Assembly (NCBI GenBank): GCA_030688105.1
Contig: JAUYIV010000200.1
Span: 1-8,033, forward strand
Origin: Actinomycetota bacterium
GTDB taxonomy: Bacteria > Actinomycetota > Acidimicrobiia > Spongiisociales > UBA11373
Direction: 5' to 3'
DNA length: 8,033 nt
Shown: positions 1-5,146 of the stretch, piece by piece
Numbering within the stretch: the first letter of the stretch is position 1
Layout of the letters: every line of letters begins with the position of its first letter
The notes under the pieces: model-generated
The model's database searches: none
What the model was told of the DNA's origin: nothing
Seen by the model: only the letters and a program-made list of their open reading frames with translations
Made by a program: the position numbers and the translations under genes

Positions 1-239
1 GTGCCCTGTTCGATGAGCGATGCCCGGTACCCGATCTTGGACACGGCCTCGGTGAGCTTGCCGATGTCGACCGATGGGTCAACCGTGACGCGCGCCTCCT
101 GGCCGGCGAGCGACACCACCGCCGACTCGACTCCGGGCTGCTTGGAGAGGACGCGCTCGATCCGCACCGCGCACGAAGCGCAGGTCATCCCTTCCAGGTC
201 GAAGAGGAGTTGAGTGGACTCTGTGGTCTGCTCGGTCAT
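1..239 (-). CDS. copA: Copper-translocating P-type ATPase, N-terminal HMA domain (partial, runs off left edge)
   Basis: The first 79 codons of a gene that continues past the left edge. The visible part is one complete heavy-metal-associated (HMA) domain with the Cu(I)-binding motif GMTCASC near residues 17-23. It is followed by the usual HMA pattern: 'RIERVLSKQPGV', a basic/valine-rich strand, and 'KIGYRA' near the end. An HMA domain that leads into a longer open frame, downstream of csoR and copZ, is typical of CopA-type Cu(I)-exporting ATPases of the inner membrane. No ATPase core (DKTG, CPC) is in the window, so the call rests on the HMA domain and context. The ATG at 237-239 is preceded by GGAG about 10 bases upstream, and a nearby ATG at 242-244 is out of frame. 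The gene is probably part of the csoR-copZ transcript, but 162 bp separate it from copZ. A stand-alone HMA protein is the alternative. Confidence 0.75.
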   Translation of the reverse strand, partial: MTEQTTESTQLLFDLEGMTCASCAVRIERVLSKQPGVESAVVSLAGQEARVTVDPSVDIGKLTEAVSKIGYRASLIEQG

Positions 240-363
240 GGCATCGCTCCGCTCAGCCGCGATTTCGCAATTCGCCAGTCCGCGGCTCTCCCGGCTCACC
301 GATCGATTGGCTCATGTCGTGATCCGCCGGAACGTGCCAGAAGGGTCATTCGTCATGTTCTGT

Positions 364-394
364 CGAATTGCGAATTGCGAATTGCGAATTGCGA
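364..394. repeat. Tandem heptanucleotide repeat (CGAATTG x 4.4)
   Basis: Four perfect head-to-tail copies of CGAATTG (364-370, 371-377, 378-384, 385-391) followed by CGA. It is AT-rich compared with its surroundings and lies in the non-coding gap between copZ (ends 402) and copA (starts 239). Bases 264-275 (TTCGCAATTCGC) are the exact reverse complement of the 12-base phase at 370-381 and again at 377-388, so the transcript could fold into a 12-bp stem. The function is unknown; slippage-prone spacer, dispersed repeat element and mRNA-processing structure are all possible. Confidence 0.9.
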
Positions 395-401
395 CCCGGC
401 A

Positions 402-614
402 TCATCCTTGAGCCGGAACCTCATACCCCTGCCCCTCGATCGCGCCGACGATGTCTTCGATGGTCGCCGGGGCGTCGAACGCCACGGCGATCGTCGCCTT
501 CTCCACGTCGACCATGGCGTGCTCCACTCCGGGGAGGGCGCCGATGGCGCCCTCGAGCGACATCTTGCAGTGGTCGCAGTGAATCTCCGGAACGGTCAAG
601 GTCTTCTCGGTCAT
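402..614 (-). CDS. copZ: CopZ-like copper chaperone (single HMA domain)
   Basis: A 70-residue protein consisting of one HMA domain. The metal site is 'HCDHC' (Cys13 and Cys16), the CxxC pair that binds Cu(I) in CopZ/Atx1 proteins. The rest follows the HMA ferredoxin-like fold: an amphipathic helix 'SLEGAIGALPGV', a strand ending 'KATIAVAF', a helix 'IEDIVGAIEGQGY' and a short tail. Such proteins are cytoplasmic and hand Cu(I) to the HMA domains of the exporting ATPase and to the repressor. Its ATG overlaps the TGA of the csoR-like gene as ATGA (611-614), so translation is probably coupled. The sequence GAGAGGAAA lies 5 bases upstream of the start. His replaces the usual Met before the first Cys of the CxxC, as happens in some HMA proteins. 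The metal is inferred from the CsoR neighbour. Confidence 0.9.
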   Translation of the reverse strand: MTEKTLTVPEIHCDHCKMSLEGAIGALPGVEHAMVDVEKATIAVAFDAPATIEDIVGAIEGQGYEVPAQG

Positions 615-907
615 GCGGTTTCCTCTCGGATCGGGCCGGTCACGGCCGGCGTGTACTTCAGGGTCTCCAGTAGCTCGTCGACGATCTCACCGGTGCGCCC
701 CTCGGAGACCGCATGAAGGACGCATGTCTCGACGTGATTGACGAGGAGGACCCGGTTCACCTTCTCGAGTGAACCCTGGAGGGCGGAGACTTGTTTCATG
801 ATCTCTGGGCAGTAACGCTCGTCTTCGACCATGCCGATGACTGCATCCAGGTGACCGCGGACCGTCTTCAGCCGGTTGAGCGCCGACACCTTGTGTTCAC
901 TCTTCAT
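611..907 (-). CDS. csoR: CsoR-family Cu(I)-sensing transcriptional repressor
   Basis: A 98-residue, all-helical DUF156 protein. The three Cu(I) ligands of CsoR are present with exact spacing: Cys33, His58 and Cys62 (motifs 'RYCPEI' and 'NHVETC'), separated by 25 and 4 residues as in Mycobacterium tuberculosis CsoR. The N-terminal 'NRLKTVRGHLDAVIGMVED' is the family signature. CsoR represses its operon when copper is low and releases DNA on binding Cu(I). The neighbours, a CopZ-like chaperone and CopA, support a copper role rather than the formaldehyde (FrmR) or nickel/cobalt (RcnR) branches. The start is placed at ATG 907 because a good -10 hexamer ends 6 bases upstream, which fits a leaderless mRNA. 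An in-frame GTG at 925 would add six residues but lies inside the putative operator. The stop overlaps copZ by 4 bp. Confidence 0.93.
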   Translation of the reverse strand: MKSEHKVSALNRLKTVRGHLDAVIGMVEDERYCPEIMKQVSALQGSLEKVNRVLLVNHVETCVLHAVSEGRTGEIVDELLETLKYTPAVTGPIREETA

Positions 908-913
908 GCCGAA

Positions 914-937
914 ATGATACCCCACCCGGGGAGGGGT
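914..937 (-). promoter_or_regulatory. csoR promoter with CsoR-type operator palindrome
   Basis: Bases 919-937 form a 19-bp near-perfect palindrome, ACCCCACCCGGGGAGGGGT. Only the symmetric pair at positions 6 and 14 and the central base break the dyad. C-runs facing G-runs are the usual character of CsoR operators. Reading the minus strand, TATCAT at 919-914 is a good -10 hexamer (5 of 6 to TATAAT) whose end is 6 bases from the ATG at 907. This fits a leaderless transcript. The -35 element is weak (GGAC-containing sequence near 938-944). The palindrome fills the spacer upstream of the -10, so bound CsoR would block RNA polymerase, and Cu(I) would relieve this for csoR, copZ and probably copA. 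Confidence 0.7.
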
Positions 938-962
938 CCGTCCTCAGGGGCCTCATTGGGGC

Positions 963-1070
963 GGTGTCCGTCTCGGCGGGTTCACCGACCGCTTCCCTCA
1001 ACCCAAGTACCTGGAGCTCGTCTCCTACCTCGCCCTCCACCCCCACGGCGCCGCCCGGTCTTCTTCGTAG
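963..1070 (+). pseudogene. Possible relic of a BTAD/SARP-like regulator
   Basis: The frame starting at 963 reads 'FPQPKYLELVSYLALHPHG' followed by 'AARSSS' and a TAG at 1068-1070. The 'K-LELVSYLALHP-G' pattern resembles the winged-helix segment next to bacterial transcriptional-activation (BTAD) domains in actinobacterial regulators ('YLALHP' is frequent there). No start codon with a ribosome-binding site, and none of the remaining protein, is present on either side. If real, it is a short inactive fragment. The match is from memory of the family pattern over about 20 residues, so chance similarity is possible. Confidence 0.35.
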
Positions 1071-1284
1071 CTGCGGGGCCGTGGCGGAACATGCTCGGAG
1101 CGGCAGGGAGGTCATGAGCGTCCGGGGCCTCGCCACCTCTCTCGGGGAGCAGCCACCGCGATATGGAACCCGTCCCCTACGGGTCGAAATGTCAGGCCGA
1201 GCTCGCGCCTTCGTTACGTCGTTCGCCGGGCCTGAAGCGGTCGAAGATCCGGCACCAGGTGGCCCCTCGCATACAGACCAAGCA

Positions 1285-1370
1285 AGAGGGTCCGAAGGCT
1301 CTGGCACCGGTTCCGTGAGTGACGGACCCTCTCGTTGCGGACACCTGGGGACGGTCCGCAGAAAGGAGGT
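1285..1370 (+). promoter_or_regulatory. Two stem-loops and strong Shine-Dalgarno ahead of the small membrane protein
   Basis: Stem 1 pairs AGAGGGTCCG (1285-1294) with CGGACCCTCT (1323-1332), 10 bp perfect around a 28-base loop. Stem 2 pairs TGCGGAC (1336-1342) with GTCCGCA (1354-1360), 7 bp around an 11-base loop, and ends one base before the run holding AGGAGGT (1364-1370). The start codon follows 7 bases later. GGTCCG at 1353-1358 could instead pair with CGGACC at 1323-1328, giving a mutually exclusive fold. This layout would suit a leader that controls translation, but no T-run marks a terminator and I do not recognise a known riboswitch. Confidence 0.4.
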
Positions 1371-1377
1371 GCGCGCC

Positions 1378-1725
1378 ATGGAGTGGGATCTCGGCCTACA
1401 AGGACTGGGAGTGCTGCTTCTCATGTCGCTCGGCTTCGGCGTGATCGCCCATCTGGTTGCAGGAAAGGCCACTACCCGATGGATGTGGCTGATCGCATCC
1501 GCCGGCTTCTTCGTCCTCGGCCTATTCGTCAGCGAGGTCATGTTCGGATGGGCTACCGAGGAGGAGCTGCAGCCGAACATCGACGGTCTCTCCTTCGACG
1601 AGGTGCTGGTGAGCGCGATCCCGGCGATCCTGATCGTTCTGGGCGCCCGGTACCTGGTCCGGCGCAACCGAGCGCGGCAACCGAGCGAGAGCCTGCCGAG
1701 CCTGGAGGAGACCCGGAGGACTTAG
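1378..1725 (+). CDS. Small three-helix membrane protein, function unknown
   Basis: A 115-residue protein with three predicted membrane segments at about residues 8-28, 34-56 and 73-94. A short acidic loop (57-72, 'ATEEELQPNIDGLSFDE') separates the second and third, and a basic tail 'RRNRAR' begins at 95. There is no signal peptide separate from TM1 and no catalytic motif. The three-helix plan, with glycine/alanine-rich helices and a last helix ending in Arg/Lys, resembles the GlsB/YeaQ/YmgE small membrane proteins, but the match is structural rather than residue by residue. The ATG at 1378 is chosen for its strong AGGAGGT Shine-Dalgarno and because all hydrophobic segments lie after it; the frame is open upstream but looks non-coding. 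It is transcribed towards the hydrogenase operon's 3' end (convergent) and away from csoR, so it is probably an independent unit. Confidence 0.8.
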   Translation: MEWDLGLQGLGVLLLMSLGFGVIAHLVAGKATTRWMWLIASAGFFVLGLFVSEVMFGWATEEELQPNIDGLSFDEVLVSAIPAILIVLGARYLVRRNRARQPSESLPSLEETRRT

Positions 1726-1746
1726 CACCGCCGGCTGGGAGGCGAG

Positions 1747-1842
1747 TCATCCACCGGCTTCGAGCCTGGCGACCGCCTTGTCGACTCGATTGGCCCGAAC
1801 CGTTGGTGTCTTGGCTTTGAGCATGGGCAGGATCACCGTGGA
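1747..1842 (-). pseudogene. Possible C-terminal gene fragment (unassigned)
   Basis: On the minus strand a frame bounded by stops encodes about 30 residues ending 'TVRANRVDKAVARLEAGG' and a TGA at 1747-1749. The pattern of a basic helix then 'KAVARLEAG' and a stop resembles the extreme C-terminus of YdeI/OmpD-associated proteins, where a 'TR-RRI-KAV-ML-AG' helix closes the chain. There is no start codon with a ribosome-binding site and an upstream in-frame TGA lies at 1843-1845, so it would be a relic. The evidence is weak and short. Confidence 0.28.
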
Positions 1843-1891
1843 TCAGGCGCGGGCAACGGATGGGCCGGCAATGGCCGCCGTCGGGTCGACG

Positions 1892-2191
1892 CTAGGGCCC
1901 GGTCCCCGGCCCGCGGTCCGTCGCGGCGGACGGCACGCCCGCCGCCGAGATGTCGACGGCGGTGACGGCGACGCCGCGGATGCCGGGTCGATCGGGAAGG
2001 ACCACGAGGGTTGCGGTGGAGGCGCGGGTGCCGGTGGCCGCCATCCGGAAGGCCTCGCTCAGGACCGATCGATCGAGGTGGCTCGCCGGGTCCATGGTGA
2101 TGTGGACACTCGTGATGACCCCCGGCAGGGTGCCGCTCGCAGCCGCCACGGCGGCGTCGACGATCTCGGCGGCAACGGACAGCTCGTGCAT
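1892..2191 (-). CDS. hypA: HypA-like hydrogenase nickel chaperone lacking the zinc domain
   Basis: A 99-residue protein beginning 'MHELSVAAEIVDAA', the HypA N-terminus in which His2 and its neighbours bind Ni(II) for insertion into [NiFe] hydrogenase. Residues 24-66 follow HypA's first domain: a strand 'VITSVHITMD', a helix 'LSEAFRMAATGT' and a strand 'ATLVVLP'. HypA is normally about 113 residues, with a zinc site of two CxxC-type pairs after this strand. Here there is no cysteine in the whole protein. The chain goes from 'VVLPDRPG' straight to 'IRGVAVTAVDI', which resembles HypA's closing strand, then a Gly/Pro/Ala-rich tail. No frameshift restores cysteines in the other minus-strand frames. 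The ATG shares one base with the mvhA stop (TGATG) and AGGA lies upstream, so it is the last gene of the operon. It could be a functional variant or a decaying copy. Confidence 0.72.
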   Translation of the reverse strand: MHELSVAAEIVDAAVAAASGTLPGVITSVHITMDPASHLDRSVLSEAFRMAATGTRASTATLVVLPDRPGIRGVAVTAVDISAAGVPSAATDRGPGTGP

Positions 2192-3666
2192 CAGCGTCCT
2201 GCCTCGGCGAGGATCGTCCCGTCGGGGGCACGGACCCGCACCACCAGCGGCATCTCCCCGGGCACGCTGTGGGTGGCGCAGGCGAAACAGGGGTCATAGG
2301 CGCGGAATGCCATCTCGATCCTGTTGAGGACCCCCTCGGTGACCTCGACGCCCCGCTTGATGACGCCCTGGGCGGCCTTCTTGATCGACATGCTGATTGG
2401 GCCGTGGTTGTTGGTCGTGCCGACGATCAGGTTGACCCTTTGGAGGATCCCCCTCTCGTCGGTGACGTAATGGTGCGTCAGGGTCCCCCGCGGCGCCTCG
2501 ACGCTGCCCACGCCCTCGGTCGGGATCTCCGTCGCCAGCACCCGGAGGTCGGTGCTGGTGATCTCGTCGTCGGTGGCGAGCTCGAGGGTTCGCTCCGCGG
2601 CATACACCAGCTCCACGACGCGTGCCCAGTGGGTGGCCAAGGTCTGGTGAACCGGGGTCTTGCCGGTCTTGTCGCCGGTGAGCGTCTCGTAGAACCGCTC
2701 GTACTCCGCCTGAGCGAGCGGGGTGGCCATTCCATCGGCCGCGTTGAGGCGGGCCAGGGGAGTGGCCCGATAGAGACCGCTCTCCGATCCGTCCTCGAAG
2801 CCGTGCCAGCCCTTCCGCTTGAGATAGGGGAACTTCAGGTAGGTCCAGGGCTCGACATGCTCCTCGACGTGATCGAGGTAGTCCCTGGGGTGATACTTGA
2901 CGATCTCGGCCCCGTCGACGTCCACTACGCGCACCATGCCGTCGTAGAAGTTGACCCGGTTGTCCGAGTCCACGGTGCCCATCGAGTGAAATCGGTTCGT
3001 ATAGGGGTCGGAGAGGATGAGTTCCAGGTAGGCAGGATTGGCCAGCACCACGTCGTTCAGGATCCCCACGGTGAACTTCCCGAACTCGATCAATTGCTCG
3101 GCGTGGGCCACCACCTGCTGCCGCTCCTCCTCGTCGAGTCCCTTGGTCACTCCGCCGGGAATCGACGTGACCATGTGGACCGATTTCCCGCCGAGGATCT
3201 TGACGATCTCGTGGGCGGCGGCACGGGCGCCGATGACCGTATTGGCCACGTCGATCCCGAGCTTGTGGATCATGCCGAGGATGTTCCGCTCGGCGGGAGG
3301 GGCATCAGGCCCAATCACGAAGTCGGGACCGGCGAGAATGAAGAAGTGGGTGGCGTGGTCCCCGGCGAAGAACGCCGAGTACAACAGCTCCCGGAGCTTC
3401 TTGGCCGCTGAGGGGATCTCGAGGTGGTACACGTCATCACAGGCCTTGGCTGCAGCGAGGTGATGGGCCTCGCTGCACACCCCACAGATGCGGGAGGTGA
3501 TCCGCGGCATCTCCTCGACCGGCCGCCCGACGCAGAACGCCTCGAAGCCCCTCAGCTCCGGAACGATGAAGAAGCAGTCCGCCACATCCCCGTGGTCATC
3601 GAGGAAGATGTCGATCTTGCCGTGCCCTTCGAGGCGGGTGATGGGGTCGATGGTGATCCTGGTCAT
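2191..3666 (-). CDS. mvhA: [NiFe] hydrogenase large subunit, MvhA-like (group 3c type)
   Basis: The 491-residue catalytic subunit, which holds the NiFe(CN)2CO centre and oxidises or produces H2. The four Ni-ligating cysteines are present. The L1 motif 'RICGVCSEAHH' gives Cys61, Cys64 and His68; the L2 motif 'DPCFACATH' gives Cys460, Cys463 and His466. The N-terminal 'ITRLEGHGKI' (Glu13) is the conserved proton-path segment. L1 and L2 types, the cytoplasmic character (no Tat signal on the partner) and the flanking mvhG, mvhD and hdrA genes place it with F420-non-reducing, heterodisulfide-reductase-linked enzymes. A 25-residue tail follows His466, so the precursor must be cleaved there by a HybD/HycI-type protease, which is not in the window. 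The ATG overlaps the mvhG stop as ATGA, with AGGAGAGGA upstream. The group assignment is by motif and context, not by phylogeny. Confidence 0.93.
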   Translation of the reverse strand: MTRITIDPITRLEGHGKIDIFLDDHGDVADCFFIVPELRGFEAFCVGRPVEEMPRITSRICGVCSEAHHLAAAKACDDVYHLEIPSAAKKLRELLYSAFFAGDHATHFFILAGPDFVIGPDAPPAERNILGMIHKLGIDVANTVIGARAAAHEIVKILGGKSVHMVTSIPGGVTKGLDEEERQQVVAHAEQLIEFGKFTVGILNDVVLANPAYLELILSDPYTNRFHSMGTVDSDNRVNFYDGMVRVVDVDGAEIVKYHPRDYLDHVEEHVEPWTYLKFPYLKRKGWHGFEDGSESGLYRATPLARLNAADGMATPLAQAEYERFYETLTGDKTGKTPVHQTLATHWARVVELVYAAERTLELATDDEITSTDLRVLATEIPTEGVGSVEAPRGTLTHHYVTDERGILQRVNLIVGTTNNHGPISMSIKKAAQGVIKRGVEVTEGVLNRIEMAFRAYDPCFACATHSVPGEMPLVVRVRAPDGTILAEAGR

Positions 3667-4691
3667 GACGTCCTCTCCTGGAGGGCTTCACGGTCCCGGC
3701 CGGCAAGCCGGGACAGACCCGCCGGCGTCGCCGAGGCCATCGAGAACCGATAGAACGTGCCGACGGGGTCGACGATGCCGCCGAGGATCCGGTCGATCTC
3801 GTCGGGGTCGTTCGAATCGATGACGGACGCCAGAGCCGAGATCATCTTCGTGCCCTGGTCCTTCGAATTGGGCGCAGGGCCATAGCAGCCGCGACACGGC
3901 ATCCCGACCGAGACGCACAACGCCCCGCAGCCGCTTCTCGTCGCCGGGCCCATGCACACGATCCCCTGATCGAGCAAGCATTTCGTCGGGTCGGCGATGA
4001 TCTCGTGCGGCCGCACGAAGCGCGAGATCTTCTTCTCCTCCCTGGTGCGGGGGCACTCGTCACAGCAGGTGCGATCGCCGGCGCCGAGCACGGAGCCCCT
4101 TGGTGGAAGCGGCTTGCCGTGCTCGAGGATGTCGATCACCGCCTCGAGGACCGCCCAGATCTGGTGCGCCTGTGGCGGACAGCCGGGCACGAAGTAGTCG
4201 ACGTCGACCACCTGGCCGAGGGTGCAGACCCTCTCCCAGAAGGTGGGCAGCCTCAGCGTGCCCACCGGGACCTCGGTCTCCTCCTGGGGCCTGACGTCGT
4301 CCGGGTTGACGGTCGACGGAGAGTCGCGGTACACCCAGTCGAACGTCGCCGCCCGGCTCGTGGTGTTGGAGAGCGCGGGGATGCAGCCGTCGCAGGCACA
4401 GGAGCCGAAGGCGACGAGGATCTTGGCCTTGCGTCGCAGCAGCCCGGCCATGTACTCGTTGTCGGAGTTGCGGATGGCGCCGTTGAACAGGCACAGGTCG
4501 ATCTCGCCGTCCTCTAGCGCCTCGACGTCCTTCACCTTGAAGTCGACCGCCACCGGCCAGAACACGATCTCGAACGCGGCGTCGACGTCGAGGATCTTCT
4601 CCTTGATGTCGTGGACGGCGATCTCACAGCCGCCGCACGACGCTGCCCAGTAGAGCGCGAGCTTGGGCTTGGTCTTGGCGAGCGTGGTCAT
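3663..4691 (-). CDS. mvhG: [NiFe] hydrogenase small subunit, MvhG-like
   Basis: A 342-residue Fe-S subunit that carries electrons from the NiFe site of MvhA. Ligands for the proximal [4Fe-4S] cluster are visible: Cys19 and Cys22 ('AASCGGCE'), Cys98 ('FGSCACDGC') and Cys171 ('PGCPP'). The C-terminal part has a cysteine set typical of group 3 small subunits: 'CCDECPRTREEKKI' (209-213), then Cys238, Cys246, Cys255, Cys259, Cys266 and Cys269 ('MPCRGCYGP'). These would hold two more clusters. There is no Tat signal, so the enzyme is cytoplasmic. The ATG at 4691 is chosen over a longer upstream frame because it starts just before the conserved 'KLALYWAASCGGCE', has GAAGGTGGG upstream, and overlaps the mvhD stop as ATGA. 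The stop overlaps the mvhA start in the same way. Confidence 0.93.
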   Translation of the reverse strand: MTTLAKTKPKLALYWAASCGGCEIAVHDIKEKILDVDAAFEIVFWPVAVDFKVKDVEALEDGEIDLCLFNGAIRNSDNEYMAGLLRRKAKILVAFGSCACDGCIPALSNTTSRAATFDWVYRDSPSTVNPDDVRPQEETEVPVGTLRLPTFWERVCTLGQVVDVDYFVPGCPPQAHQIWAVLEAVIDILEHGKPLPPRGSVLGAGDRTCCDECPRTREEKKISRFVRPHEIIADPTKCLLDQGIVCMGPATRSGCGALCVSVGMPCRGCYGPAPNSKDQGTKMISALASVIDSNDPDEIDRILGGIVDPVGTFYRFSMASATPAGLSRLAGRDREALQERTS

Positions 4692-5140
4692 GAGCCCACC
4701 TTCATCGGTCCCAGGGCGCGAATCTGGCGCGTCATCTCGTCGGCCGTCTCCGCCCAGCGATCGCCCTCGCTGGCGGACACCCATGCCAGCCGGAGCCGCT
4801 TCGGGTCGATGCCGAAGCCGTCGAGCAGGCGGCGCAGCAGGTGGACCCTTCGCAGGGCCTTGTAGTTGCCTTCCTGGTAATGGCAGTCGCCCGGGTGGCA
4901 CCCCGCGATGATCACTCCGTCGGCACCGAGCTCGAACGCCTTCACCACGAAGGTCGGATCCATCCGCCCACTGCACATGACGCGGACGATCGCGACGCTC
5001 GGGTCCCATTGGATTCGGGAGATCCCGGCCAGGTCTGCCCCGGTGTAACTGCACCAGTTGCAGAGGAAGGCGACGATCTTTGGCTGCCAGGTCCCTTCGG
5101 ATGTGGGGACCGGGGCACGCTCCTCGGCTGTCGTCACCAT
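4688..5140 (-). CDS. mvhD: MvhD-like [2Fe-2S] electron-transfer subunit linking hydrogenase to HdrA
   Basis: A 150-residue FlpD/MvhD-family protein. The diagnostic cysteines are Cys27 and Cys30 ('FLCNWCSYTGAD'), Cys56 ('RVMCSGRMD') and Cys81/Cys86 ('IAGCHPGDCHYQEGN'), a pattern I recognise as MvhD. In methanogens this subunit carries one [2Fe-2S] cluster and bridges MvhG to HdrA, feeding electrons to the bifurcating flavin. The length is near the family norm of about 140 residues, with a short, probably flexible N-terminal extension (residues 1-18). It begins 6 bp after the hdrA-like stop, with an AGGTG ribosome-binding site inside that junction, and ends overlapping mvhG. The same family also serves formate dehydrogenase and Flx complexes, but the neighbours here fix the partner as a hydrogenase. 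Confidence 0.93.
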   Translation of the reverse strand: MVTTAEERAPVPTSEGTWQPKIVAFLCNWCSYTGADLAGISRIQWDPSVAIVRVMCSGRMDPTFVVKAFELGADGVIIAGCHPGDCHYQEGNYKALRRVHLLRRLLDGFGIDPKRLRLAWVSASEGDRWAETADEMTRQIRALGPMKVGS

Positions 5141-5146
5141 CGTCGA

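Larger units (their letters stand above)
938..1377. other. Intergenic spacer without a supported intact gene
   Basis: 440 bp between the csoR operator and the small membrane-protein gene. I see no intact gene. Besides the BTAD-like relic at the left end and the stem-loops at the right end (described separately), an open frame runs 1163-1318 on the plus strand. It would encode 51 residues from 'MEPVPYGSK' to 'ALAPVP'; it is basic, has no Shine-Dalgarno and no family I recognise. The region may be eroded coding DNA left by past insertion or deletion. Confidence 0.6.

Noticed and set aside
923..925. GTG at 925 as the csoR start
   Set aside because: It lies inside the operator palindrome and upstream of the predicted -10 element's end. 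The ATG at 907 starts the family-conserved sequence.
964..1377. Upstream extension of the small membrane protein (open frame from 964)
   Set aside because: The extension has no recognisable domain and is Ser/Pro/Gly/Arg-rich. A strong Shine-Dalgarno marks the ATG at 1378.
1895..1912. GGGCC/GGCCC hairpin at the end of the hypA-like gene as a terminator
   Set aside because: The stem is only about 5 bp, it lies within the coding sequence, and no T-run follows on the minus strand. I see no convincing terminator for the operon.
2269..3411. Plus-strand open frame (380 codons) opposite mvhA
   Set aside because: It is the mirror frame of the hydrogenase large subunit, whose motifs and length are convincing. 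No Shine-Dalgarno or domain supports it.
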